Shown here one piece after another: positions 45,107 to 55,149 of a stretch of 64,000 nucleotides of DNA (within the stretch, counting starts at the first letter, position 1; each line of letters opens with the position of its first letter). Origin of the DNA: Metellina segmentata (lineage: Eukaryota; Arthropoda; Arachnida; Araneae; Tetragnathidae); the NCBI GenBank assembly GCA_947359465.1, contig OX375883.1, positions 18,912,088 to 18,976,087 on the forward strand. Reading direction: 5' to 3'. The notes under the pieces are model-generated. The model saw only the letters and a list, made by a program, of their open reading frames with translations, was not told the origin of the DNA and did no database searches. The position numbers and the translations under genes are program-made.

Positions 45107-45318
45107 TGTTCAGCCTCCATGTATGTGACGCGCAAATCCGCCAGAGGGAGATACTTTGTTTTTACTTCCTCTCGGCGCTTCATGCGCATTATAGTTCCTG
45201 CTCCTGTATTGTCAACAAGCAGGACGCAAGCGCGTCTTCATTTATTCTTTTGTTAAGAATCTTGTTTTTGTTAGTCATCACGGCGTCAGCCTGAGTTAAT
45301 TTCCCAACGACAGAAACA
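45107..45318 (+). repeat. BEL 3' LTR
   Basis: 212 bp, two substitutions relative to the 5' LTR. Followed by the 5-bp duplication GTGGT. Confidence 0.97.
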
Positions 45319-45323
45319 GTGGT

Positions 45324-45564
45324 GTTGTGAAAAGCAAAGCTATATCTCTTTCATCTACTGATGCTGAAATTGTTGCAATGTGTTAATCGCTTCAAGACTT
45401 TCTGTATTACAAAAATGTTATTAATAATATTTCTTATGTAAATAATGGTGTAATTTTTGAAGATAACCAATCAGCCATCAAAAGTGCATCTAATGAAAAC
45501 ATTAGGGCCAGGTTAAAACATCTGGATGTAAAATTAAAGTAAATAAGAGAAACTTTGAGTGAAC

Positions 45565-45630
<66 letters not shown>

Positions 45631-45869
45631 TATAGATATATATATAGATATATATATAGATATATATATATAGATATATATAGATATATATATATAGATA
45701 TATATAGATATATATATATAGATATATATAGATATATATATATATAGATAGATAGATAGATATAGATAGATATATGAAGTACATTTGGTACTGAATTGCA
45801 CGTTATTACCAAAGTGTAAATGAGCAAAATTGTTGCTTTTGTGTTCTTTGCGAAGCGATTAAGGGGAAG
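45324..45869 (+). pseudogene. Ty1/copia RNase H end, interrupted by microsatellite
   Basis: Continues the copia frame broken at 39538: 'SKAISLSSTDAEIVAMC' and then '[20 protein letters not shown]' with '[10 protein letters not shown]', all standard copia RNase H motifs. A long TA-rich microsatellite then intervenes. After it, a degenerate tail reaches a purine tract 'aaggggaag' immediately before the LTR. Confidence 0.85.
45566..45775. repeat. (TA)n / (TATAGA)n microsatellite
   Basis: A pure TA run to about 45628, then tata/gata-type units to 45775. ORFs of 62-99 codons here consist only of Y and I alternation and are artefacts. Confidence 0.98.
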
Positions 45870-46023
45870 TGTTGGTTGTGATCGCTTCTCTGATTGGTTG
45901 TGGTTAATATTTTAACCCTGTATTTTTTTTTTCCAGAGTAGCTGTTGTGTTCTGTAAGTGTTTTTCAGTGTTCGTCTTGTGTCTGGATAAAGTAGTCGTT
46001 CATTGCTGTTCTTATTTATATCA
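45870..46023 (+). repeat. probable Ty1/copia 3' LTR
   Basis: Starts TGTTGG right after the purine tract and could end at '...atttatatca' (154 bp). The following sequence 'ggaataaatcacataatc' is also found at 47058 without the LTR, which supports an LTR border at this point. The 5' LTR is not in the window. Confidence 0.6.
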
Positions 46024-46076
46024 GGAATAAATCACATAATCTCTATAATGAGCATACAAATTAACATACAAAAGAC
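46024..46076 (+). repeat. direct repeat, copy 1
   Basis: About 50 bp beginning 'ggaataaatcacataatctc', repeated nearly exactly at 47058-47108. Confidence 0.8.
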
Positions 46077-46080
46077 ATTG

Positions 46081-46130
46081 CGTAGCAATCCACGAGGTTT
46101 GGCGATCGCAAGCGAGCTGTTCCCTAGTGT
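46081..46130 (+). mobile_element. Helitron-like 3' end fragment
   Basis: 'cattgcgtagcaatccacg' and 'gcgatcgcaagcgagc' followed by 'ccCTAG' and T. It resembles the 3' ends of copies A and C but is only about 50 bp long. Confidence 0.4.
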
Positions 46131-46226
46131 TATTTAGTTATCCTCTAAAATGTGTAAATTAATGTAAAGAAAAGTGTTGTTATATACAGAACTCAACTAT
46201 CGTCGGGGCTAAATAACATTCACAGT

Positions 46227-46996
46227 CAGTAACGTAACTAGCCATTCCTGTGCTCTGTTCGAAAATTTGCATTTAGGCCCCTTTATTTTTTTAATTAGGT
46301 AATGTTGGGGTTGGGGGCGCAAATTCATTAATTACATCGTCGTAATTAATACTTTTAACGATACTTTCTATAAAAATAATAGATCGATTGGATAATCGTT
46401 CTTGTCCGATAGTTGATCTTAAATTATTTTCTCTTAATTTCAACTTGCTAAAACGAAGCAATACAAACTGGAAGAGTTGGAAATATTCGAAGAGCGACAT
46501 TGATATTTGTGTAAAACTCACTTAAACCAAAACCATCAAGAGCCTGTAAAATATTAAGCGGAGATGCAGTTTCTATATTTTGTATAAGAGTCGTTACTCG
46601 AAACTTAAAACTTTCAATTTCACATGCGAATTCGTACTTTTTTTAAATCTTTGTTATATTTAATAGCGAGATCTGCAGCCAATTTTTTTAAAAATTGGTC
46701 ACACTCATGTATTGTAAAGACAAGCCATACAGAAAACAAAAATCGTCACAGATAGTTTTAATTTTTGATAACGCCAATCTATTTGAGACAATAGTGTATC
46801 AAGAACACTGTGAATTTATATTTTAAATAATTCTTCGGGTGTGAAGTTACTTCCTTCATCCTGGTGTTTCATCTATTTCCAATTTCTTAACTCTTCTCTT
46901 TGGGGAGGTTCTCTCTCTCTCTCTCTCTCTTTTGGGCCCCCTTCCAAGTGGGCCCTGTGCGGGAGCCCCTGTTGCACCTGGCTAGTTATGGCACTG
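46227..46996 (-). mobile_element. small hAT element (ZMYM/DUF4371-type), 770 bp
   Basis: 18-bp TIRs CAGTAACGTAACTAGCCA and (inverted) CAGTGCCATAACTAGCCA. The 8-bp flanks TTCACAGT (46219-46226) and ATCACAGT (46997-47004) agree at seven positions. Inside, the minus-strand frame 46291-46521 has 'NNLRSTIGQERLSNRSIIFI' and 'INYDDVINEFA', the usual C-terminal end of DUF4371/ZMYM1-like hAT transposases. The rest of the transposase is deleted. It contains a (CT)n run at 46911-46932. Confidence 0.85.
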
Positions 46997-47057
46997 ATCA
47001 CAGTTCTAGTATCGTAGATCAGAACAAAATAGATGGCTTCTAGTAACACTTTCGATT

Positions 47058-47108
47058 TGGAATAAATCGCATAATCTCTATAATGAGCATACAAATTAAC
47101 ATACAAAG
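47058..47108 (+). repeat. direct repeat, copy 2
   Basis: Partner of 46024-46076, with one substitution and one indel in about 50 bp. The interval between the two contains the small hAT and the Helitron-like fragment. Confidence 0.8.
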
Positions 47109-47224
47109 ACATTTCGTCAGCTCATAATGAGATGAAATATGCATTAGAACAGCCACTTAAGGAAACACCGTGTCTCAAAAGAATGCAAGCGGTATCAGCC
47201 ACAAATTGAAGTTATAAGTGAACC

Positions 47225-47538
47225 CCGTACGTGAACTCTAGAATTTACCCTTGACTCCGCGTCCCTTGATTACGTCCGCCGCAGAAATGGAATTCTGAGA
47301 AAATGATTGATATTCTGGTCGCATCGATGGAAAGTTGTTAGTGAAAGCGATTGAAGGGATGAAACCGGAATACAACACCCCTTCCCCTTCACTACGTTGT
47401 AACCGCAGGGCCAAGGATTTCTCTCTTAGATAATATACTCCTCCCCTTGGTGGAAACAAAACACGGATTGTTATCGTTTGGTGCGCATCGTCCCTGTAAT
47501 AATTTTCAGTGAAGAGTGATTTGTGAGCTCTTTTTAAG
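47225..47538 (+). promoter_or_regulatory. possible promoter and 5' UTR exon
   Basis: A GC-richer island in AT-rich DNA. 'ttttcagtg' at 47503-47511 resembles the arthropod initiator (TCAGT). A short segment follows and ends 'tttttaag|gtaaaa' (donor at 47539). It could be the first non-coding exon of the secreted protein gene at 54980, whose start codon lies 6 bp after an acceptor. No transcript evidence. Confidence 0.25.
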
Positions 47539-47539
47539 G

Positions 47540-50030
47540 TAAAACTTTAAGCATTATATTGATTTGATTTTTGTATTTCAAAAATATTGCTCTGGTGCTA
47601 TTTTTCCATTCGAATTCCAAACTATTTATTCCAAAATGAGTTTGGGGTAATAACCTCTCTCATTTTAACTATTCGTATAGACTAGTGGTGTCGAAAATCT
47701 TTTATAAACGCTTAAAATTTACAAATAATGTACATGTTGTTGTTGTTGTTCCGAGTAGTTTCTAATGAGGGATAATAATAGAAAATTTATTACTGCACAA
47801 TTTTATTGAGGCAAATTAAAAAATTAACGTTAATTTCACAGATGAACTCCTAACATGGAATATACATTGCCGTAAAAATTAATGATTTTTGCTGTTGTAT
47901 TACATTGGATGCCAAATGCTTTATTTCTGGTTCATGTTTCGTCACTTTTAGTAATACATAAGCCAAACTACATTTATTTATTGATTTTATTTTATATGAA
48001 AGCATACACAACATATCATAGATCCAATTACAGTGTAGCAAAACTAAAACAGAACAACACACAATGCAGAAGTATAGTCAAAATAGAAATACAGAATATT
48101 TAGTACAGAACATTTAGTTTTAAAAATATCCAAAGACATGCTAAAAATATCTAGATCAAAACCAATACTATTATAGATTTTATAAAATTTATAGAGACAA
48201 AAATTATCAATATAATTCAATTTAGTAAAAGCATTTCTAAATAAGCACTGTTTCCTGAGAACTCTGTTGGGCACTGAAAAATGTAAGCTACTAAGTATTT
48301 CATTACAAACAATCAAATTATTACAAACTTTATAGAAAAATAAAACGCATGATAATTCGCGGATAGAATTTATCGGTCATTCTGCTTCTTTAACTGAGTT
48401 CGACCTGCCCAGACGGACTCAAAGGATTCTGAGTCGTGTCATTATGCGCTTCAGACAATGGTTAGATGTTCTTAACATCAGGTGTAGTTTTCAGTTGGCG
48501 TTCCTTGTTCCTGGAGTGGGTTATGTATTTGTTGGTTAGTTTCTTTCGTGCAAAACAACTTAATCTTGTAGATTGTAACTCTTAAAATAGAATTTTGGAT
48601 AATTTAAAAGCTTTTAAAATTGTATCACCTGTAAATCGATGATGTGAGACAAAATTTTCGTACCTGCCAACTCTGGCAAGAGTGTCATAGATTCGACATT
48701 TGTGGCATATACCAATGTTTCCCAAATTTACACTGAATACCGGTTTAAGATTCTTATTTGTCACCTTAATATTGAGAGTAAAATATCTAAATATATGTTA
48801 AATCTATGTCTCTTTGTTTGTGTGTGTTCTATGTGTGTATATTTTCTATACAATTCTACACCGTTTGACCAATTCAAGCCAAATTGGGTACACTTATAGT
48901 TTAGAACACTGCGGAAAACATAGGCTATTATTTCCCTGTCTCCAGACTAATCTGTAACACTTACAACCATGAAAATTGGCACACAGGTAGTCCTAAAAGT
49001 GCCCCTTGAAACCTCAATTTTAAAATCTAAAGTTTGTCTTCTTGCAATAAATTAATATTGACAAGAAACACGTTCTACAGGGTTTGCATATTTGAGTTAA
49101 TGCAGGGAAATGTTGAGGTCATATTTAAGCATTACTAAATTTCATAAAAGCTATAAAAAAGTTAAAACGAAGTTTAAAAGTTTTTTTACAACTTAAATTA
49201 TTGCATTATTGCAATCATTTAAGTTATTCAGCGAGTTGATTTTGAAACGTTATAACTTTTCATATTAAGGATTGGTGATGGCAATTTCAAATCCTGAAAC
49301 AAAAAAGCTAGTTCTGCAATAAACTGCAAAATTTTTCAAATTATTAATTAAAACAAATAGCTCTTAGCTTGCAAAATTATGATATTTAGGTATATGCATC
49401 GCAGAACACATGATTAATCTTAGCGCGAATAATGAAGGACTGTTTTTCAGCAATAGTTCATCAATGTTTGGTTTAATATCTGATAGTTTCAATATTAACC
49501 TTTAGACTACACCCGGTACAACAGTTGTATTATGATCGCGCCAAGAAAGAATTGAGACAAGGGCATCAGTTGTACCTTGAATGTTATAAGAATCCCGTCA
49601 AGAAAGAATTTAAACTACGGACACATTACAGCAGTTGTACCTTGAAAGTTATGAGCGCTTGTTATATCTATAGCCGTAGTCAAAAGGTTTCAGACGGTCC
49701 GCTGAAAACACGTAATATTTCACTAGCCCAATTTACAAGAAAAAATATCAAATATTCCGCCATTTTCTTCTATTCTTTCATGTTCTAAATCTAAAGCAAT
49801 TAGTAGAAGATTTCAGTACTTATTGATTCGAAAGACCTGAAGTTGAGAATGACTTTATTCTGAAATTTGAATTTGTAATACTAACATTGATGAACTAATT
49901 GACAAAAAGCAGCCATCCTTGTTCACATTGAAATTAAAGTATTTATTTTAATGTCTAATATTATTTTGTAAGTCAACCCTACAGGTGTTTGTCTTGACCA
50001 GGTATCTCGTCTTTAGCAAAACTGACCAGA
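47540..50030. other. no gene recognised; part resembles Helitron-like 5' end
   Basis: Around 48797-49000 the sequence ('tctttgtttgtgtgtgttc', 'aaaattggcacacaggtagt') resembles the 5' region of the Helitron-like families. An 87-codon ORF at 49525-49788 ('MYYDRAKKELRQGHQLYLEC') includes a repeated 'cagttgtaccttgaa' block and has no recognised family. Confidence 0.35.
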
Positions 50031-50044
50031 TATTGGACGAGGTA

Positions 50045-50597
50045 CACTATATGGACAAAAATATTCCGACTGCATGTTTTTCAGAAAAAGTGCTTTATTC
50101 TATTTAGTAACGGGTAGGCCCTCCTGTTTGCTTCTATTACAGCTGAAACACGTCGAGGCATACTTTCCACACGTTCTCTGTAAGTCTGGGGAGGAATAAC
50201 ACGCCATGCCTCTTGCAAGGCGGTGAGAAGGGATTGTTGTGAAGATGGACGTGCGTGGCGGTGTCGTACTCGTCCCACAAATGCTCGATCGGATTGCCAT
50301 CGGGGCTCTGAACAGGCCAGTCAAGCAAATTCACCTCATTTTCAGGAAATCAATCCGGCACACGTTTTGCTGTATGACATGGAGCTTGATCCTGTTGGAA
50401 GAAACAACCCTCATCGCCGTTGTAGTGCCATAGTGTAGGCAAGGTCGAATTATCCAGAACGTCGAGGTACACGTCAACGTTCATGGTACCATGTACTTAA
50501 AGTAGTGGACCGAGTCCTAACCGGGATAAACAACTCCACACTAAAATGGATCCTCCTCCGAAATTTCTAGTGTCCAAATACTTTTGTCCATATAGCG
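50045..50597 (-). mobile_element. Tc1 deletion derivative, 553 bp
   Basis: Ends CACTATATGGACAAAA and its imperfect inverse 'ttttgtccatatagcg', with TA at both borders (50043-50044 and 50598-50599). It retains only the C-terminal half of a Tc1 transposase in shifted frames: 'GGGSILVWSCLSRLGLGP' and 'VNLLDWPVQSPDGNPIEHLW', where the catalytic Glu is kept. The N-terminus is deleted. Confidence 0.88.
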
Positions 50598-50740
50598 TAT
50601 CATTAGAATACAACTGACCAGATCTTGGTCTAAAAAAAATCGCAATTATCTTGATGACGAGATATTTCATCATTAGCAAAATTGTCAGATGGACGAAATA
50701 CTTCGTAGGTAAAGAGCCCTTTTAATATTAATTCATTATA

Positions 50741-50880
50741 TTAGGGGGCCTGCCCCCTGTTCGCTAACGCTCGCACACCTCAGAAGGATTGCTTTGCAAT
50801 CGTCATTGGTTCGCTGTGCAAACCTTGATCGCTTCGCTCGCATCAATGAAGACATTGTTTACAAAATATGATATTTCAAA
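50741..50880 (-). mobile_element. Helitron-like 3' end fragment
   Basis: 'aggggggcctgccccct' forms the terminal hairpin, followed by 'gttcgctaacgctcgcac' and 'ggattgctttgcaatcgtc'; this is the minus-oriented 3' end of the copy A family. The rest of the element could not be followed. Confidence 0.45.
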
Positions 50881-51204
50881 AAATATTTTTCAAATATAAA
50901 TTTGTTGTACTACAGAAAAATCATACAGTACCTCTGGAATCAGAACTCGAACAATTTGGAATTAAAATGAAATATTTGAGCAAATTAGAGACTCCAAATG
51001 TGATTGCTGCTTTGGAAATCGAATACCCAGCATGTCGTTTGTAAACTGCAACAGCTCGATTAGGATTAATTTTTTTTTTTTCAATAAAATTTTATCCGAT
51101 AACGCTATAAATTCAATTGAGGCGCGAGACTTCGTGGTAAACAAACAATCGTAGTGTTGCCAAAACGCGATAACAAATAACGTCTTTTTTGCGTGTCACG
51201 GAAG

Positions 51205-51430
51205 GTAATTTAGTAATTTTAGTTAACGTCGTACTAGAGCAACACTACGGGCTATTGACGACGGTCCGGGATCAGTCCCTTAAGGGAAAGATCGAGTTTT
51301 GAACTAGCAATCCTCCAGTTGCTATGCCGTTGCTTTTCCAACTGGACTACGAAGTTTGGAGAGTGGGATGCCAGCTCAGGTGTTGCATCGTCATCTGATC
51401 GTGGTTCAAAATGACGTGGTGTTGTCCTCG
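51205..51430. mobile_element. rearranged SINE pieces
   Basis: 51205-51293 is a SINE-A 3' part in minus orientation. About 51293-51349 matches the head of the SINE-C type ('gcaatcctccagttgctatg'), also minus. 51350-51430 is a SINE-A body piece in plus orientation. This mosaic is immediately followed by a full SINE-A. Confidence 0.65.
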
Positions 51431-51764
51431 GTAATGGTAATTGTAATTTTGGTTGCACGTCGTACTAGAGCAACACAGAAGGATATTGACGACAATCCGG
51501 AATCAGTCCCTTAAGGAAGAGATCCGAGGATAACACCTCGTAATTTTGAACTACGGTCAGATGACGAAGCAACACCTGAGCTGGCACCCCACTCTCCAAA
51601 CTTCCACACCCACCCAACGTGAGGAATTTCAGCCACGACAGATGTAAGGTGCACCAGCCGCCTCTACACCCTACGCTCACAAACATCCTTGCCCGTACCC
51701 GGATTCGAACCAGGATCCTTCCGATCTAGAGACTAACACCTTAACCACTATACCGGTTGGTCGA
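51431..51764 (-). mobile_element. SINE-A, full length
   Basis: Tail 'taatggtaattgtaatttt' at the left, tRNA head ending 'ccggttggtcgac' at the right, B box present as 'ggattcgaacc' inverted. More diverged than the other full copies ('ggttgcacgtcg' in place of 'agttaacgtcg'). No clean target duplication, because the left neighbour is another SINE. Confidence 0.85.
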
Positions 51765-52180
51765 CTGATTTTCTTTAAATAAATAATTAATTATTTAATA
51801 AATAATATATAATTATTTAATAAATAATATATAATTATTTAATAAATAATTAAGTATTCAAATGGTAAATAATTAAGTAATAAATCTGTTTTGGGTATCG
51901 ATCTGGCGTAGAATTTGACGCTGATTTGAAATTTTCACTCCATTTTCATCGATTGCAAAGATACAAACTTGAATTAGGTGAATAAAAAACATAATTTAAA
52001 TAATTCAGTGATTTTTATTTATCGCAGTGTGTGCACCTTGTAGATTTTCTGTGACAGCAAATTTTTGATCGCTGCGACCAGAAATCGCAAGTGGAGGCCC
52101 AGCATCAGTTGGAAGTTTTGAGAACCACTGAAGAAAATCCTTCTCTACCATTACAACTTTCACTCTATACAGAACAGGTG

Positions 52181-52904
52181 GGCTGCGGTAGCCTAGTTGG
52201 TAGAGTTGCGGATTACCAACCAGAGGGTTCCAAACTCGATCTAATTAATTGCCACGAATGTGGGGGTTGGTACACGTTAAACCTGTCGTGACCACGCATG
52301 TCCTCACGGTGGCGTGGCAACCGATATAATGGTTAAGGTATTAGTCTCTAGATCGGAAGGTTCCTGGTTCGAATCCGGGTCCGGGCATGGATGTTTGTAA
52401 GCGTATGGTGTAGAGGCGGCTGTTGTTTGTAAGCGTATGGTGTAGTGCACCTTAAATCTGTCGTGGCCGAAAGTCCTCAAATGGGTTGGCGTGGAAGTTT
52501 GGAGAGTGGGGTGCCAGCTCAGGTGTTGCTTCGTCATCTGACCGTAGTTCAAAATTACGAGATGTTGTCCTCGGATCTTTCCCTTAAGGGACTGATCCCG
52601 GACCGTCGTCAATAGCCCGTTGTGTTGCTCTCGTACGACGTTAATTCAAAATTACCAATTACCACGGTGGCGTGGTGTTGAATTCGGGTACCTGCTCAGG
52701 TGTTGACCTCGTCACCGGACCGTTGTTCAAAATCACGAGACGTTGTCCTCGGATTTTTCTTTAGGATTTGGATCCCGGACCATCGCCAATAGCACGTTGT
52801 GTTGCTCCAGTGCGACGTCAATTAAAATACCTACATGCCTGCCTCAAAATGACGAGGTGTGATCCTTGGATCTTTCCCTTCGAGATGTATTCCGGGGTCT
52901 TCGG
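52181..52904 (+). mobile_element. SINE-C (distinct tRNA head), split by a SINE-A
   Basis: Head 'gcggtagcctagttggtag' and 'agggttccaaactcgat' is tRNA-like but differs from SINE-A. The body continues after the inserted SINE-A at 52676 and shares 'tgctcaggtgttgacctcg' and 'tcccggaccatcgccaatag' with SINE-A. SINE-A and SINE-C therefore share a body and differ in head. Confidence 0.7.
52318..52662 (+). mobile_element. SINE-A inside SINE-C
   Basis: 13-bp target duplication CACGGTGGCGTGG (52305-52317 and 52663-52675). Carries an internal duplication of 'tgtttgtaagcgtatggtg' (52392-52445), so it is slightly longer than other copies. Confidence 0.92.
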
Positions 52905-53237
52905 GCCGACCAACCGGTCTAGTGGTTAAGGTGTTAGTCTCTATATCGGAAGGTTCCTGGTTCGTATCCGGGTCCGGGCATGGATGTTTGTAAACGTATG
53001 GTGTAGAGGCGGCTGGTGCACCTTAAATCTGTCGTGGTCGAAAGTCCTCACGTTGGGTTGGCGTGAAAGTTTGGAGAGTTTTGTGCCAGCTCAGGTGTTG
53101 TTTCGTCATCTGACAGTGGTTCAAAATGACGAGGTGTTGTCCTCGGATCTTTCTCTTAAGGGACTGATCCCGGACCGTCGTCAATAGCCCGTTGTGTTGC
53201 TCTAGTACGACGTTAACTAAAATTACCATTACCATTA
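52905..53237 (+). mobile_element. SINE-A, full length
   Basis: Starts 'gccgaccaaccggtctag', ends with 'attaccattaccatt'. B box 'ggttcgtatcc' has one change. Directly follows the SINE-C end; no target duplication resolved. Confidence 0.88.
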
Positions 53238-53592
53238 ATCTGTAAGAGAACAAAAAAAGAAAGAAACATCGTATAATAAATGATTGTACACAAGGAGCAG
53301 CATCATTTCGTATTCACATCAGTCGTCACGGAGCGTTACGCCGTAGGGCTCCGATCTAATTATTCCCCGTGGATACAGAAATGAGCTTGGGGTCACCAAA
53401 ATGACGGCAGCACGAGAGTTGAAGCACAAGTCATCAAATGTGCACAAGAAATTAAGTGACATTCTGTTCATCCAGATTCTTTTTGCTTTCGTTCATTCTA
53501 TTCGTCGCCACGGTTGAACGATCGGATGCTAGAGGCTCGTAACACAAATATGGAAAAGGGTTCGGTGAACGCAACATCATTTTAAGAAAGTA

Positions 53593-54032
53593 GGTAGTTG
53601 AACTTACGTCGCATTGGAGCAACGTAATGGGTTATTAGGGCTGGTCCGGTATCAATCAAGAAAATAAAGACCCAAGGACAACACCAGTCCCTAAATAACC
53701 ACATCTGTTGGTTGAAAGAATCTTTTGGAAAGATTCTAGTATCAGAAAGTAATTAAATAAACGTCGCACACAGCGGGCTATTGGTGACGGTCGATCCCGA
53801 AGGGAAAGATCAGTTGACAACACCTCGTCATTTTGAAGCACTGTCAGATGATGAGGTCAACCTTTGAGTTGGTACTCCACTCTCCAAACTTTCACACCAC
53901 GCCAACGTGAGGACTCTTGAGACCACGGCAGATTCAACATGCACCAGCCCTCATGTACACGACAGTCTTTGGTCGGTTCGAGTTTCGAACTCGCAACCCT
54001 CCAGTTGCTGATTCGCTACTCTAACCAACCGG
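53593..54032 (-). mobile_element. SINE-C-like copy, minus strand, plus a fragment
   Basis: 53745-54032 is a divergent SINE whose head (inverted) reads 'ggttagagtagcgaatcagc' and 'gcgagttcgaaactcgaac', a tRNA-like A/B box pair. 53593-53687 is a second, partial piece of the same 3' end ('ttacgtcgcattggagcaac'). Confidence 0.65.
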
Positions 54033-54120
54033 AATCTGCAGCATGAGTTGAAAGCGGGACCTTCTGTTCATCGGTTGGAACTTTCATGTTTTAGACTGAG
54101 GTCAAGATCGTCTAATCCCT

Positions 54121-54690
54121 CTCTCCTCATTGTAACAGCATTGTCTTCTTCAGCTCATGAGGTGGCAAATCGAGGATGGCGACGGAATTGAAAAGATCCG
54201 GCGTGAATTGAATCGTTCTTGGCTGGGGCTCGACTAAATCATAGCTCTGATGGACTTTGTAGTCTGAAGACTGCTCAATGATCTTAGTCAGATTGTTGTA
54301 CAGTGAGTATCTTCGGCTTGATGATGTTTGAGTCACAATCAGCCTTATTACACTGCTATCTTTAGATATCCGAGTTGCGCAACAACTGTGTCCTTCAGCT
54401 TCAGCTCATCTGTGGCAAATCGAGAATGGCGATGGAATGGAGGAATCCCGGCTTGAATTGGATCGCTCCTTCTGATTGGTCGACAGCATTATACCTTTGA
54501 TAGACTTTGTAGTCCCCAAAAAGCTGCTCAATTATCTCGGTCTGATTTTCCTCAGTCAGTATCTTTGCCTTGATGATGTTGTTGCGGTTACAATCAGCCT
54601 CGTTCCACTGCAGACATCCAAATTGCGCAACAGCATGGTTGTATTCTGCTTCAGTTCACGAGGGGGATTATGCGAAGCAAGGAGGCTAAT
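54121..54690 (-). repeat. tandem 270-bp duplication with coding-like minus strand
   Basis: Two units (about 54121-54388 and 54389-54662) share 'tggcaaatcga(g)gatggcga', 'gactttgtagtc' and 'ttgatgatgtt'. On the minus strand unit 1 is open for about 70 codons with 'NNLTKIIEQSSDYKVHQSYD' and 'NSVAILDLPPHELKKTM'. Unit 2 shows the same pattern with stops and frameshifts. It looks like duplicated remains of a coding exon; the family is not recognised. Confidence 0.5.
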
Positions 54691-54979
54691 GTTTTCATTG
54701 TCAATTGTCCAGCATTTGTAAATAGATATTCGAAATAACATGTGGCGATCGATCTGGATAGTTATTTGGTCCGCCACCGCATAATTACAGCTGTGACTTC
54801 CAGCATAGAAAGGAAAAACTCGAAGCCAGAAACCGCGTTAAAGCGGTTGTGTGGCCATGTTGTTAGCGTTTAACCTGCCCTCTAATTATACAAAGACATG
54901 TTAAAAAACACGTGATTTATATGCCAATTCGCACGACTATACTACTACTATCTACTTTTCATTATCTTTCTAGGTAAAA

Positions 54980-55149
54980 ATGGCGAGGAGCTTTCGTGTG
55001 GTTCGCATTTTATTCGTCTCCATGTTGATCGTGTTGGCACACGCAGGTGAAAATGACGATGAGGACGATGAAAGAGAGACAGTCAAGAACAAGTACGACG
55101 GCGTTCCACTCTACAAGAGACCCATGGATCTGAATATACGCGCCTTACC
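54980..55149 (+). CDS. secreted prohormone-like protein, first coding exon
   Basis: An acceptor 'ttcattatctttctag' precedes gtaaaa and the ATG at 54980, implying an upstream 5' UTR exon. The 56-codon exon begins with a classic signal peptide (residues 1-23: 'MARSFRVVRILFVSMLIVLA' then HAG, cleavage likely after A22 or G23). An acidic stretch 'ENDDEDDERE' follows, then 'KYDGVPLYKRPMDLNIRALP'. It exits in phase 2 at a strong donor (TTACC|gtaagt). Joined to 62083 it reads on in frame. Dibasic KR sites on both sides of a 16-residue segment suggest a processed secreted peptide, but the family is not recognised and this is inference. The intron downstream hosts a mariner transposon. Confidence 0.75.

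Larger units (their letters stand above)
39539..45318 (+). mobile_element. BEL/Pao LTR retrotransposon, complete in structure
   Basis: 5,780 bp with 212-bp LTRs beginning TGTTCAGCC and ending CAGAAACA, and a perfect 5-bp target duplication GTGGT (39534-39538 and 45319-45323). The LTRs differ at only two positions (the C/A in 'gagggcgatac' and the C/T in 'gctcccgta'), so the insertion is recent. Internal order is gag, protease, RT, RNase H, integrase, as in BEL/Pao. The coding region needs about four frame changes, so this copy is not autonomous as read. Confidence 0.97.

Noticed and set aside
45502..45827. Four overlapping ORFs of 62-99 codons made of Y, I and S
   Set aside because: They are translations of the TA/TATAGA microsatellite in several frames.
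49525..49788. 87-codon ORF as a host gene
   Set aside because: It contains an internally repeated nucleotide block and lies next to Helitron-like sequence; no recognisable family.
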